DNA from: Adiantum capillus-veneris
Taxonomy: Eukaryota > Streptophyta > Polypodiopsida > Polypodiales > Pteridaceae
Assembly (NCBI GenBank): GCA_014529385.2
Contig: CM043964.1
Span: 133,766,420 to 133,830,419 of the forward strand
DNA length: 64,000 nucleotides
Direction: 5' to 3'
The notes below the pieces were generated by a model that was given only the letters and a program-made list of their open reading frames with translations, was not told the DNA's origin and searched no databases. Shown piece after piece: positions 10,401 to 21,707 of the stretch. The position numbers and the translations under genes are program-made. Numbering within the stretch: the stretch's first letter is position 1; every line of letters starts with the position of its first letter.

Positions 10401-13400
10401 GTGGGAGTCACTACCTGCCAGTAGAACAAAACATTTCTCAATTTGCCTGAAACAAACAGCAAGCTCAGGCTAGAGTAGATGATAAAACACACAGGTTTTT
10501 TTTCTTTGGAGTCAAAAATACCTTCACGTTTTTAAACTCGATATGATTTGCTTCAAGAAAGGATCCAGAGTTGTCTTTATTGGAAACCGCAGAATTGCTG
10601 CCTGTAAGCCGAAGCTCTCTTGCGACCAACATTAACTCTCTTATGCGATCTCCATAGCCACTGCATTTGTTTACAAGGTCAGAGAATTTTAAATTCACAG
10701 ATTTCAAAGCAAAATAGAAAAGAAGAAGTACGCTGGGCTAAGAGCCAAATAAATGCCAAACCTGATCCTATGCAGCTTGCGAGAATTGAAAGCAACTGTT
10801 CCAAGCGCTTGAAATAAGGCTATAATAACACTGGTATGATATCTCATGTTGCTCAGCATTTCTGCACGCCCTAATGTTGAATGATCCGGTTTAAGATTCC
10901 CAGAGAAGAAAGGTTCAATAATCAAAACGACTCCAACTGTCGCACCCAAGTATTTCAAGGTAAAATCCTGAATCATGCCAAACCACCACTGTGTGTGCAA
11001 AACAACACTTAGATGCTTGATGAGTTTTTTAAATCGCTGCTTCACAAATGAGGACTCTCTATCTTGTCCTCCATAAAATGCTATACTCTCAGAGTGTGTC
11101 CGAAGCCTCGTATGAATTTGCCTATAGTCACCCTCTAATTGCTGTTCTTTGGCCATCAACTTTCCGAACGGTGGGGAGACACTCCCAGTAACAAAGCCCG
11201 CACCAAGCACATAAGCCTGAAATAATAAATGCTCAAGCCTGGTAAGTGATGGCAGTCAAGGTGGAGGCACTATTTTGTCTTTGCACAAGACAAAGAAGAA
11301 AGTGAGCCACTTTACCAAAATCCATAATGCATATTTGGGGCTGGCATAGGAACAAAGACGCCAAGTGTAAAGTAGTCCATCAAAACAGGCTGTCATGTTC
11401 TCCTGAATAACCTCACTAAGTTCTGATGAAAACTTTGGAATGTCACTGGCAATCCGCTGCTCTGGATTACTTATTCTCCTATCCACATGTGACATTTTGT
11501 AGAATGTCATGTTCTGTTCACAGGCACAGTAAAAGACCATTATCATTAACTTTAGTGCTTGTAACCTGCTTGAACTTTTAACATCAAGACCTGTAGCCTC
11601 ACCTGGAAATAGTCAGCATGCACTCGATCTGTTAAAATTTTTCGGAACTGCAAGCTCAACATCCCAGTTATAAACTTGCTGGTTGAAAACAAAGCAGATT
11701 GTAAAAAACAAAGGAAAAGATTTTCAGCAATAAGCCGAACGAATAAAGGAGCACGCCTGAGAAAGGCGGCCCTGAAAAGAAACCCTTGAACTTTTGCTAG
11801 CCGATTGCTCAAAGCAGTTCGTAACACCTGTAAAAGCAAAAAAGAATGATAAAAACATTGTGATAATGATTTCACAAAAGGCACTTAGCCTAGCAATAAG
11901 AGGTGCTTCTTTTTTAGAATAAAATGGGTCATTCCCCTTCCAAATATTGACCCCATGAAGCATGGTCAGCTAAGAACCACATAGCATTCATGTATAAATG
12001 TGCCTATATGCACCACAGATAGGTGACAGGGCTGCAAAACATAAGATTCCTAGAATCCCCTTTTCTTGGACAAACCTTGTCAAAGGACATTCAAGTGCTC
12101 AGGGGTAAACATGAAGTATGGGTGTCATCCCAAGTTCTGAACCAGACTTCAACCCACACTGCTAGACAAGATCAGGGACAACACAACAAGATGAATTAAA
12201 CGTTGTAGTTGGATCCTCGGATGAAGAGGACAGCACATACTAGATCACACTTTCAAGGGCGATCCTATGAATTCTTGAAGAGAGAACATGAATAAGAATG
12301 GAAGCACACACTGCACAAATACCCACTTCACAGGCAAAACATTGGACTCCGAGAAATAAGGCCAAAGAAAAGTCTCATTAAAACTTTACCGCTATAGCAG
12401 CAAGAGAAAGCAAGGTTCTCATCCCTTGCCTTCCCATTTGAGCAATCAATATACCAGCAAGCACATTGACCGACTTCATTCCAGCTTTCTTTGGCTTTTG
12501 TCCACCTTTAAAACTACCCCCACGCACTGATTTTTCAGATGCACTTCCACCCTCACTACATGATGAGGGTGATCGTGTTTTCCGCCTATTGGAGGCAGCA
12601 TTTGCATAAGCAAGACCACCTCCAGCCACCAATACAGCAGCTGCAACCGCCAAGGCCTTCCTGCTCATTGAACAAACACAACAATTTCCACTTAAGTTGA
12701 ACTGCACCTACACAATCAGCCAAATAACCAGCAGAAACCAAAAGTAGCCACAGGCAATGCACGTAACCAACCCATATAATAACGAAAACAAGTAACAAAC
12801 AAGTCCGTCCTTTCACGAGTCCTCAAGTATCACCTTACTCTCGTTTAATATATCTCCTAGCATGCTATGCTCTGATGCCTGTGCAGTACTTAACAAAAAA
12901 AGCAAGGCTGTCTCTTACAGCAAACTCTAGTCCACAATTCATCCTGGTAAATAAGTTCTTTGACAAGGTAATGACATAATGCACACTTGCAGCTTAAGAA
13001 GTTCATGCCACCACTTTTGTGCTATCTCATTGAGAGTTTCTCTACCTTTGATTACAGGGATGCTTTAATTGCTTGCACATGTGGAGGAAAAGTAAGCAAA
13101 GATTCAAAAGGCTTTGAGACAGTGGAGGGTTCCAGTTTTTTGAATTGAAGAGGTTTACTTTAAGGTTTTCCTTCTGAAAATAAAGGCACATGCCACAATT
13201 CTAATATTGAAAGACATTTATAGAATATAAAGATGACACCATCATTGAGAAAAGATAAAACATTTTGTGCTGCTTAATACACGAAGACATGCATGTCTCA
13301 CCGTGTAGCTTCTAAAGAAATAACCTGGATGTACGCAACCTCCAGTTTCGGTTTGCAATCGGAACACGGGAAAGGAAAGAGCAAACCATTTATGGGCTAG

Positions 13401-13463
13401 CTCTGACACATACCTTCTATGAGGAGGCTGCTGGAACGTCTTCAAAAGCTGCAACGATGCCAT
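4442..13463 (-). CDS. ABCD1: Peroxisomal full-size ABC transporter, ABCD1/COMATOSE type (5' 19 exons; NBD2 outside window)
   Basis: Imports fatty acyl-CoAs and related acids across the peroxisomal membrane for beta-oxidation (family knowledge). Exons on the minus strand: 13463-13414, 12660-12390, 11827-11603, 11513-11316, 11216-10762, 10660-10522, 10414-10336, 10235-9997, 9912-9608, 9523-9421, 9341-9180, 7163-7064, 6930-6822, 6724-6634, 6428-6304, 5305-5156, 5061-4989, 4884-4704, 4600-4442. All have GT-AG borders and compatible phases with no stop: 3214 nt, about 1071 residues. Start [15 protein letters not shown]1 spans about 100-440, with the EAA-like loop [13 protein letters not shown] near 290. 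NBD1: Walker [10 protein letters not shown] near 473 (split by intron 7), PQRPY Q-loop, signature [10 protein letters not shown] at 574, Walker B FAILDE with E598, H-loop histidine near 627. Linker about 660-740; TMD2 with [13 protein letters not shown] in exon 17. The product stops before NBD2, whose exons must lie beyond window position 1 or be lost. Confidence 0.93.
5396..6165 (+). mobile_element. Solo LTR in intron 15, antisense to the gene
   Basis: Begins TGTCACAAACTG at 5396, matching the 5' start of element A's LTR (TGTCACAAACTGGTGACG in that element's orientation). Near 5975-6065 it matches the complement of 27775-27860 (shared blocks ggaactccgcc, ggccccaaa, gaaataccaaaagggg). A TATA-like tttaaatatgag lies near 5895, followed by the expected start region. 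No internal retrotransposon genes are present, so this is a solo LTR or a degraded one. The right border is approximate; I found no clear target duplication. Confidence 0.6.
8090..8197. repeat. Two-copy 58 bp tandem duplication in intron 11
   Basis: The block beginning gatgaacaccag and containing ccattgaacaagatttccct occurs at 8090 and again at 8148 with few differences. Confidence 0.85.
8231..8410. repeat. Two-copy 90 bp tandem duplication in intron 11
   Basis: The block from tcttctca to gcatgcatgggttt occurs at 8231 and 8321, more diverged than the neighbouring 58 bp duplication. The remainder of the 2.0 kb intron 11 (7164-9179) shows no gene-like feature; it is AT-rich towards 8880-9080. 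Confidence 0.75.
12661..13413 (-). other. Intron 1 of the ABC transporter gene, nothing else seen
   Basis: Bounded by the donor GTATGT after exon 1 and the acceptor GAGCAG before exon 2. No repeat or coding signal recognised. Confidence 0.7.
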
Positions 13464-14042
13464 TATGAGCTAGCTATACTAGTATTTAATACCTGCAAGT
13501 GGACCAAAGAGAAATTAATACAGTACGCCAGGTTAACCAGTCACAAAGTTTTGCAAGTTTGATATTAAATTTAAGCAGAATTCAGACAAATTTACTGTTG
13601 GCCTTGGAATTCTAGATATGGCCGCAACCAAAAATCGAGACGTTGGTAACTCTGTGCAATGCTAGCACCAAGGCAGCTACCAATATCTTCAAGTTAGTAC
13701 CAGAGATAGAAATGGAGCTCCCCCACTCCAAAGTTTCCTCTAAAGTGTGAAGCTTTCCTTTAAGTTCACGTGTCCAAGTGCTAAGTTGTTTCCAGTTGTT
13801 ATTTTCCGTCACCACGCGGTACCCTTCCGATTGCAGTGGTATCAGAGAGCTCAGCAGTTTGCTTTTCTGACAAGCTGATCTTAAATCAGCATACAATTGG
13901 AAGCTATGGATTTGGATGAGTTTTGCAGTTTCTCGTCAACAAGTTGCAACATTTGCTTTCGAAGCATCCTCGGCACAGTCTACAATTTTACAGAATTTAC
14001 AATAGCTCTCAAATTTCACGATGCCTCATGTGCTACCTCCTC
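13464..14042. other. 5' flank of the ABC transporter gene with a primer-site-like motif
   Basis: This is where the promoter and 5' UTR should lie; I see no convincing TATA box. On the plus strand, TGGTATCAGAGAGCTC at 13841-13856 resembles a methionine-tRNA primer-binding site of an LTR retrotransposon, followed by an ATG-started frame (MEAMDLDEF at 13897). With the LTR-like start at 14043, this may be a decayed retrotransposon fragment next to the promoter. Confidence 0.3.
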
Positions 14043-14300
14043 TGTCACAAAATTGATGACGTGGCAAACTGGCTGGACGAACAAAGAGCTGACATGGCCA
14101 AAACTTCCGTACATGCTGATATGACAATTCCGTAAAACGCAGGCACCAGCTTTTGGGGCCGGCCTGTTTTAGGGGTCCTAGTTTTTGTAACAGTGCCTAT
14201 TTAAGTGTGCCTTGGGAAAGGCTCTGGTAGATCAGTGTGTGGGCACACAGAGCAGAGCACTCTCCCTAGCAGTTGTACTCTGCTCTTATCAATGCAAAAA
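14043..14300 (+). mobile_element. LTR-like fragment
   Basis: Starts TGTCACAAAATTGATGACG, nearly the same as the first bases of element A's LTR read in its own orientation (TGTCACAAAATTGGTGATG). A TATA-like tgcctatttaag is at about 14190, and a stretch resembling a polyadenylation zone follows near 14280. The 3' border is not clear. Confidence 0.45.
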
Positions 14301-15286
14301 GTGGGCCAGGAATGAAAGCATGCGATAGGCCAACATCCAGCCAACGCTCCAATCATATGGGTTTACAATCCAGATCCGCAACTAAGGAGCATCATCACAT
14401 GAGAAAATGGGTCCACGACAGTGAAGGAGACTCTGATGACAGCAACCATGTGAACACCTGCTATAGAATCCTGGTAGAGGAAGCAGTGAGACAACCACGA
14501 CAAACAACCTCAAAGGCTCAACCAAAACAACAAGAAGAAAAAAGGAAAAAGCAAAAACAAAACCAGACATGAGAAAGCAAACAAAAAACGTGCTCTAAGG
14601 ACAAATTTCATCCACGTGCATCCACCCACCCACCCACCCGAAAGTAAGTCTTCAAAGTATACAAAGGAATCAAAACACACAGAGAAAACAAACCTTGCTT
14701 CACACACACACACACACACACCACGCACATACGCACACACCTCACATACACTCAAGCAAGCAAAGACATAAAAGCAAAGATAAATCAAGAAACAAGAAAA
14801 CAAAAGAGGCAAAGAAAAGATGAAGAAAAGCAAACCCACCACATGACAAGATCCAAAGAGCTAGTAAGACCAGCAAAGTGACCAGATGTTTGAACAACTG
14901 TAAGGGCATCAACATCACCAAGAAAACCACCAACTACCGCTCAATATGGGGTTCCAATGCTTGAAGAGTTCACTGCAGGCCCCCCAGGAGCATATCTGGG
15001 GACTACCTCCAAGTCGTTGCGTTTACACAGGAGGAAATGGATGAGATCATCGATGACGAGGGAGGCAAGGCCGACCAATTGGTTGCAAACAACCTTCCCG
15101 CAGGCAGAGATGGCAATCCCGACAAGTTCCAGGCTAGGTCAATCCCGACAAAGGGTGGCCACCTAAAAGAAGGGGTAGAGCTGTGCCATGGAATGGTGGA
15201 TGGCGGTAAAAACTCGAACGAATGGAGCAGCAGATGGGATGCGTGATAGAAACAGCTGGGTGGTTCAGCAGGCCAGGCCTGCCTAG
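14300..15286. other. Intergenic stretch with short tandem repeats, no recognised gene
   Basis: Contains (CCCA)n near 14625 and (CA)n at 14701-14721. A plus-strand reading near 14950-15246, possible with one frame change (VPMLEEFTAGPPGAYLG, then MDEIIDDEGGKADQL), is not one I recognise. It could be a captured or decayed coding fragment. Confidence 0.4.
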
Positions 15287-15372
15287 TGTATAATAGACTT
15301 GGACACTCCAAGCCGGAGATTTACAGCAACAACGTGAAGGAAACTAAAAACAACTCAACAGAACTGAAAAAT
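15287..15372 (-). repeat. Element A 3' LTR, distal part
   Basis: TGTATAATAGACTTGGACAC matches the outer end of the 5' LTR copy at 27691 (TGTAACAGACTTGGACAC). The match fades at the (GA)n tail of LINE-2. About 200 bp of the LTR (equivalent to 27775-27970) is missing at the LINE insertion. Confidence 0.8.
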
Positions 15373-17583
15373 AGAGAGAGAGAGAGAGAGAGAGAGAGAT
15401 GTTATAATGAAATGTTATATTAACATCTTCAAAAGGCCAAAGTGACCTATGAGACCAGAAAGTTACAATGTGGTGGATCTGATACAAGGTCAGAGTTAAA
15501 AAAATGACAAAATAAAATACTATGGAATCCTAAACTGCTAGGTGTGAGCTAAGCAGCTAGGTGGGATAGCTAAATCACAAAAGATCCAACATCGATCGCT
15601 GGCGGATCTCATCAATCTCCTCCATGGTTAGTAGCTTGACCGGGCACGTGCATGTCGGGCCAAAGTGATCTTAATCCTCTGATGCAGCCTCCGTCGATGC
15701 TGTGTAGTCCTCCGTAGTCGTGGGCGTCTAGATCTCCCTAGCTCGGTCGCTCGGTCGATCAGTGTGCCTCTGGTGTGAGGCGACGAGCTCTCCTGTGGTA
15801 GTAGCTCCTCCGGGTGTCCAGTGTCTGTTCTAAAGAAGTATGTGATCCGTCTCTGAGACTCGCTACCCTCTCCCCTCATCAGGCTCTCTCTGTGTCTGCG
15901 CAGCTCGAGCAAAAACAGACCCAAGCATCTCTTATCCTCGTATCGCATGACTCTCAAGAGTGGTCCGAAGCCCTCTCTAAACAAGCAGTGGAAGCGGCCA
16001 CGTATCTCGTAGTAGACGGGGCAGTGGCAAGTGTAGTGCAACTCTGTCTCAAGATTCATGTCACACAGGAGGCATGTCCTGGCCTCTGCCGGTACTCCAC
16101 TGTATCTCCTAGTCTCAATCCGCAGCTGGTGTGAAGATGTGCATATCTGGCCAGTAGCACATCGTATCCCATGAGACAGGTGGGTGTCCATGTATCTGGG
16201 CCTCATCACAAAACCGTCCTCCATAAGCTGGAGAAGATGCTCTTTGTAGAAAGTCATCTTCGTGCCCAACTCCTATGCTGGCTGTATCCATGTCCTCCTG
16301 GTGACTAGCTGAGTCGGGTCCTGGCGGATGAGCTTGGTGATTTCGGACTGTGTAAAGAGTCAGAGAGGGTGCATCTAGTGAGTACTAGAAGGGGGGCAAT
16401 CTGTCTATGCTAAACCCATGCGCCTGAACCATGATGTCATCTCCCCATACTAGAATGCTATATCTACCTGCATGGCTAACTGTCGAGAGGACTCGAGTGC
16501 AAGGCGGGCATATCTGTCTCTGAGAAGTTCCCACGTGCGGTGTATGAAGGAGAGAGATCTGTTGAGCGCCTCCACCACTAGTGGGGGGGGCAACTAGCTC
16601 TGCCCAGATAATGGCACGTGCTATTGAAGCCTTGGCTCTAATGAGCCGCGAGATCATAGAGACTAGAGGCTTCTCCATGTCCCCCCATCCATCAATGCGA
16701 CCTGTCCTCCCGTGATGGTCCAATGAAGGTCCCTAGATCTCAGCTCCATAGAGCAATGCAGAAGCCACCAAAGTGTCAAAGAGCCAGAGCTTCATCCGAG
16801 GCTCCTGAAACTGAACATGTGAACACATCCTCTCCAATCTACCCAATGCTGCGTGGGCTCTGGTCAGTCTAGTCTCTGCTGCTCTCCTCAATGAAAATGC
16901 TGGTCCACTGAAAACCACTCCAAGGTAAGTGTAAGCATCTGTATACTCCACTGCCTCCTGGCCGTATGTGAATGCGGGCGCTAACCTCCTAATCCACTGT
17001 GGGGTGGTATTAAATACCATGACCTTGGTTTTACCAAGGTTGATAGACAAACCACTTTCATGGGCGAACCTATGCACATCCCCTCCGGAGAGTCAGAGAT
17101 CAACACAATATCATCAGCATATAACAATAGTGGAATCCATGTCGCTGCCAGCTGTGCACCTCTATCACCATCTCTCTCAATGTAGTCAGAAACCTCATCC
17201 ACATACATACCAAATAGAGTAGGAGAGAGCGGGCAACCCTGCTTCACTCCAATAGTGGAGTGAACCGCTGTAGATAGGCCCTCTTGAGGTGCGTACATGC
17301 CCCACTACTGACCTGTATAATTGCACGACCCCCAAATAAGCTCTCTGGGTACTCCCATCTCGTGTAATTTGCGCATCAATCTAGCTCTGGGTATTGTGTC
17401 AAATGCTTTGCGGAAGTCCACAAAGCTACAATAGATCCGTCTCCCATGTGATCTGCCCTCCTCAATGATGGCTTTGAGTGTCAAGATATGGTCAAGAGTA
17501 GAAAAAACTCTCCTAAACCCTACCTGCCTGGCTGCGCGTATCCTCTCTCTCTCAGTCCATCTGCTCAGCTGCTGCTCAAGAAT
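15373..17583 (-). mobile_element. LINE-2: 5'-truncated LINE inside the element A LTR
   Basis: Same family as LINE-1 (the CHCPVYYEIRGRFHCLFREG region is shared almost residue for residue). The 3' end abuts (AG)n at 15373-15399. The 5' end stops at about 17583 inside the RT domain, where LTR sequence resumes. 5' truncation is usual for target-primed reverse transcription. No target duplication was found; the insertion seems to have removed about 200 bp of LTR. Confidence 0.85.
15628..17583 (-). pseudogene. LINE ORF2 fragment: reverse transcriptase and C-terminal domain
   Basis: Contains RT motifs in order: VGFRRVFSTLDHI and FVDFRKAFDTIPR (17540-17390), GVKQGCPLSPTLFGMYVDE (about 17250-17190), the palm LLYADDIVLISDS (about 17130-17090), then after a frameshift near 17080 HESGLSINLGKTKVMVF and the thumb. 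The region at 16385-16723 is disrupted. The C-terminal zinc-finger-like domain (CLLCDMNLETELHYTCHCP) is intact over 16269-15628. The endonuclease is missing through 5' truncation. This copy supplies the part LINE-1 lacks. Confidence 0.85.
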
Positions 17584-17869
17584 ACACAGCCCCAAAAGCT
17601 TGAAAATCAAAAGCATGTTCTCTCTCTCACAAGCTCTCTTGAGCAAATAAAGAAAAAGCTCTCTTTCTCAGCTGCCTTGCGTAGCCAAAAAGCAGCCCAA
17701 AATCTGTCGTGCTGCCACGTGGCTAATTGTCCGCAAATGGCGCCACGTTTTCCGCCGTGAATCCCGGAGAGCCGTAAGCTGCCTACCACGTCAGCATTTC
17801 AGCGGGGGTTCCTGCAAGAGAGGGTGTGTGTGTGTGTGAACTGGGCAGCCACGTCACCAGTTTGTGACA
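17584..17869 (-). repeat. Element A 3' LTR, proximal part
   Basis: Ends TTTGTGACA at 17869, next to the polypurine tract. Matches 27970-28257 (shared ccaaaagcttgaaaatcaaa, cacgtggcta and gtgaatcccggagag). Confidence 0.85.
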
Positions 17870-18422
17870 TACCCCCCTCTTGAAAGCATTGTAATCGCCC
17901 TCAATTACGCCTGCAAAACAGACAAAAGCCATAAACTATCTTAGCAGACACTGACTGTTAGTACCGACGCACTAGGAGACAGTCACATCACAGGACATCA
18001 CATGACAAATCACATTCAAAATTCAATCGGATCTCAGACCATGATTTTATCGGCAATGCAATTAGCAATCGCATCTAGATCCACTCAGGACCTCATAGAT
18101 GCCCGATTGACTAATCCCTATCGCAACCATGTCTATCGAGATCATTCAGACCAAAATGTTGCAATCATTTCGTCTATCAGTTCGTGCACTTAAACAAGTC
18201 GAGAACAAATCAGTATCATATTATCGGGAATTCCAATTCATAAAGTCATTACAGCAGAATACTGTCAACTCTCAGTATCCCTGAAGCCCAAAGAGACATC
18301 AGTGACTCTAGTATCAAAAATCGAGGCATCTGTTGACAAAGGAGCAGAGTAACTCACCTCTTTGCATACCCACTGCACCAGATATCCGGCCAAGCTGAAT
18401 TCGGGGTTCCATTTGAAATAGA

Positions 18423-18884
18423 TTATGCTAAACCAAAAGCTTCAAGGTAAAGATTCACAATCTGAGGAGTATCTGTTAGGTCCTCCTCCTCCATCCACTT
18501 CGCATCCAATGCAGGATAGTTCTTGAATTTAACCAAGAACCGCCTTATCACTTTACCCTTAATCTTTTTGTCTTTATGTGCCAATATCTGTTCGAGAACA
18601 AGGATCTCCTTGTTTTCTTTCACTTCGGGTTGCTCATTAGGCTCCCCATCTTCGGGCACATCGCCTTTAAAAGGCTTCATGAGACTCACATAAAAAGCAT
18701 TGTGAATCCTCCAATTGTCGGGCAGCTTCAGTCGAAAGGAGACATCATTTATCTTTTCGGAGATCTGGAAAGGTCCGTAGTATCGCATACTAAGCTTTGG
18801 ATAAAGCCTCTCCTTTCCCTTTTTCTTTCTCAGGCGTGCCTTCTCGAAACGTAAGAGCACCCAATCGTTCTCCTTCAATTTCAA
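18423..18884 (-). pseudogene. Element A: integrase C-terminus and chromodomain
   Basis: An open frame of 153 residues. GPFQISEKINDVSFRLKLP and IHNAFYVSLMKPF are the conserved end of Ty3 integrases. The final 60 residues (ILAHKDKKIKGKVIRRFLVKF then NYPALDAKWMEEEDL) are the chromodomain that gives chromoviruses their targeting to heterochromatin. It belongs to the pol polyprotein upstream but is cut off by stops, hence pseudogene. Confidence 0.85.
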
Positions 18885-20290
18885 ATTGCGAAGATGGCGA
18901 TCTGCTGCCTTTGTCTGTCTTTTTTGAGATTTCTACAAAGCCTTGCGGACCTTGGCAAAAGCCGTGTCCAAGTCACGCGTGTACTCATCGGCTTCAAAAA
19001 TCTTATCTTTCGTGCTTAGGAAGAGGGTGGAACCTTCACAGCACCTTCAATAATCTCAAATGGCGCCTTCCCCGTCGAAGAGTGTACCGTGTTGTTGTTG
19101 GCAAATTCCACCAAAGGTAAGTACTTTTCCCATTGAATCTTCTGATCCGAGATGTAAGACTTTAATAAATCTAGTAACACTGAATTGGCAATCTCAGATT
19201 GCCCTCAGTCTGCGGGTGGAAAGATGACGAGAGCTGCAACCGTGTGCCAATGTTCTTCCAAATAGCCTTCCAAAACAAACTCGTGAATCTGGGGTCCCTG
19301 TCGGAGACAATCGTCTCGGGCATGCCATGTAATCTGAAGATCTGGGCCACAAACAGTCTCGCTAAGTGATCCGGCTTGACTGTTTTCTTCACTGGAATGA
19401 AATGGGCTTGCTTGCTAAATCTGTCAAGAACAGTCCAGATACCATCATGACCACTCTGTATTCTCGGGAGATCAAAAATGAAATCCATTGCAATACTTTC
19501 CCAAGGGCGGGTGGGTATGGGCAAAGGCTGTAACAATCCCTGTGCTTTATGCCTGTCAAACTTGACCTTCTAGCATACCAAGAAACTACGCACAAACTCG
19601 TCTACATCCTTCTTGAGTCTCGGCCAAAAGAAGTATCTCTCTACCCCTTTCAAGGTGGTAGCAATGCCACGGTGACCCATAAAAGGTGGACAGTGGCATT
19701 CGGTCATAACCTTTTTCCTCAACGGCTGTGTAACATGGTTTTCCTCATCAAGTAGCCATCCCGAATGGAATATCCCGCTACTGTCTCCCCCCATGTGAAA
19801 ATGTCTGCAAAATCTATATCTGTGGCATACTGGTCGACCATATCCTCGAAGCTCCTATGATGTATTGCGGAAATAGCCAGAACTAACCGCTTTCGAGACA
19901 AAGCATCTGCCACCAAATTCTTATATGGATAATCTGGAAGTAAAACTGTGACAAGATGTTCACCCACCGCATCTGCTTTTCCGATAGTTGCTTCTGTGAC
20001 AAGAAGTAGATGGTTTGTGAAGACAGTAAAATCCGCTCTGAGTAGGTAATGTCGCCACTGAGTAAGAGCATGGATAACCGCCCAAAGCTCTTTCTCATAA
20101 ATCTATGCTGTCAATTCCGGCCTTGAGAACAGTCGGTTCTCGTAGGCAATGACATGGCCTTCTTGCATTAAGACCGCACCCAGACTATGACCACAAGCAT
20201 CACAATATACTTCAAATGACTTCTACAAGTCCGGTAAAGTCAAAATTGGTCCTGTAGTCAATTTCTCTTTCAATGTCTGAAAGGCAGTCA
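18885..20290 (-). pseudogene. Element A: RNase H and integrase
   Basis: Broken frames contain the RNase H region (about 20280-19880) and the zinc-binding H-H-C-C part of integrase (CPPFMGHRGIATTLKG, then SFLVC, a stop, KVKFD). Catalytic-core motifs follow: WESIAMDFIFDLP, TIVSDRDPRF and FHPQTEG. The expected catalytic Asp residues are present. The stops near 19567, 20100 and 20223 each read as TAG where a CAG or TGG codon is expected. Confidence 0.8.
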
Positions 20291-21208
20291 CCTCTGTGGG
20301 TCCCCACGAGAAAGGGACTCCTTTCTTTGCAAAGGGGAAGCAACCTCTGCAAACTTTCTAATGAACCGTCTATAGTACGAACACAAGCCCAAGAAGCTTC
20401 TAACTTCATGGACATTCTTCAAATCGGGCCAATCACAGATAGTCTCTATCTTGGCCGGGTCCATCTGCACTCCTGCTACTGAGACAATGTGTCCCAAAAA
20501 GTGTATCTCTGGTAGGAAAAATTCACTTTTCTTCGCATTAATCACCAACTTGTGATCTCGTAATGCTTAAAAGACCTGAAGCAGATGTTCTCTATGTTCT
20601 GTCTCATCCTTGGAGAAAACAATGATGTCGTCAAAGAAAGTGCCAACAAATAGTCTGTACTCTCGAAAAATCCTGTCCATCATCCGGTTAAATGTTGCAG
20701 GAGCATTGGTTAGGCCAAAAGGCATCACCAAAAACTCAAATAACCCAAAAGTCGTCCGAAAAGCTGTCTTGTAGACGTCTCCCAGCACAATTCGGATCTA
20801 ATGATATCCGCTCTTCAAGTCGATCCTGCTAAAACACGAGGATCCCTGTAGTCGGTCAAGAATATCATCGGTCCTAGGAATCGGAAATCTGTTCTTGATC
20901 GTGATTTTGTTGAGAGCTCTATAATCGATGTAGTACGGTGAAGTACTAGGCTGGACAAGACCCTTTTCCAAGAGGTCTTTCACTCAGTTCATAATTTCTT
21001 CATTCTGGGCTCGACTCACAAGGTAAGGTGGCCGGTTCGAGGGTGTGCTTCCAGGTATCAGATCAATGGTATGGTCCTCAAGACGAGCGGGTGGTAACTC
21101 GCCTGGCAGGCCCTCTGAGAAGCAATCGGCACGAGTGTAGAGAAAATCTTGTCGTTCTTTATCAAGTTCAGACATATTTGTCCTATTCTCATCATTCATC
21201 TCTCTCAA
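20288..21208 (-). pseudogene. Element A: reverse transcriptase
   Basis: Ty3 RT motifs in order: [58 protein letters not shown], the active site FFDDIIVFS (about 20620; FFDD in place of the usual YxDD) and HKLVINAKKSEFF. Stops at about 20795 (CAT TAG ATC) and 20565 (TTT TAA GCA) interrupt it; each is one C-to-T change from a Gln codon. Confidence 0.88.
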
Positions 21209-21692
21209 AAGTTCGAGTAAACAAACAAACTAGATTTCATTAATTTTGAAACGGCCGAAGCCGATACAATAGGGACAGACTCGCCCTTAAGTTTTACATC
21301 TAGTACAATGATTATGTCCTTCTCTGTAGTCAAAGTCGCTTTTCTCGCCCGATAGTCGACCACGGTATTGTTCTTGTGGTACCAGGGAGTTCCCAAGAGG
21401 ACATCACAACCTTCCAAAGGTAGTCCTCATGTCCCAAATACCCCTGACAATGCAACCGAAGTTTGCCAATGACAGGTGTAATGGCTACGTCCCTGCCGGC
21501 TGCCGCTTGAACTGCCTCTGCTAGTAGTCCCATCCGATCAGGTGTGATCTCGAGCCGCGCCGCCAGTTTAGGTGAAATGAAGTTGGCCTTGGCTCCTCCA
21601 TCAAAGAAGATCAGGGCTTCTTGGTCTTTCACTTTGCCCCATGCTCGGCAAAGTTTTGTACTCTCGTCCATCGTGCTTGGGTCAGTACCCAC
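21205..21692 (-). pseudogene. Element A: retropepsin-like protease
   Basis: ALIFFDGGAKANFISPKLA carries the active-site Asp in a DGGA context, where D-S/T-G is usual; DGG variants are known in plant Ty3 elements. The following LRLHCQGYLGHEDY and DVLLGTPWYHKNN are the conserved downstream protease motifs. The two halves are in different frames. Confidence 0.75.
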
Positions 21693-21707
21693 GCAATCTG
21701 GAACCAG

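Noticed and set aside
13612-13896. A 94-codon minus-strand frame upstream of the ABC transporter gene
   Set aside because: No recognisable domain; overlaps the primer-site motif on the other strand. Could be chance.
14273-14572. A 99-codon plus-strand frame
   Set aside because: Low-complexity Lys/Gln tail, no family resemblance, overlaps LTR-like sequence.
16385-16723. A possible separate gene between the LINE-2 RT and C-terminal domain
   Set aside because: It aligns with the corresponding LINE-1 region and is a frameshifted part of ORF2.
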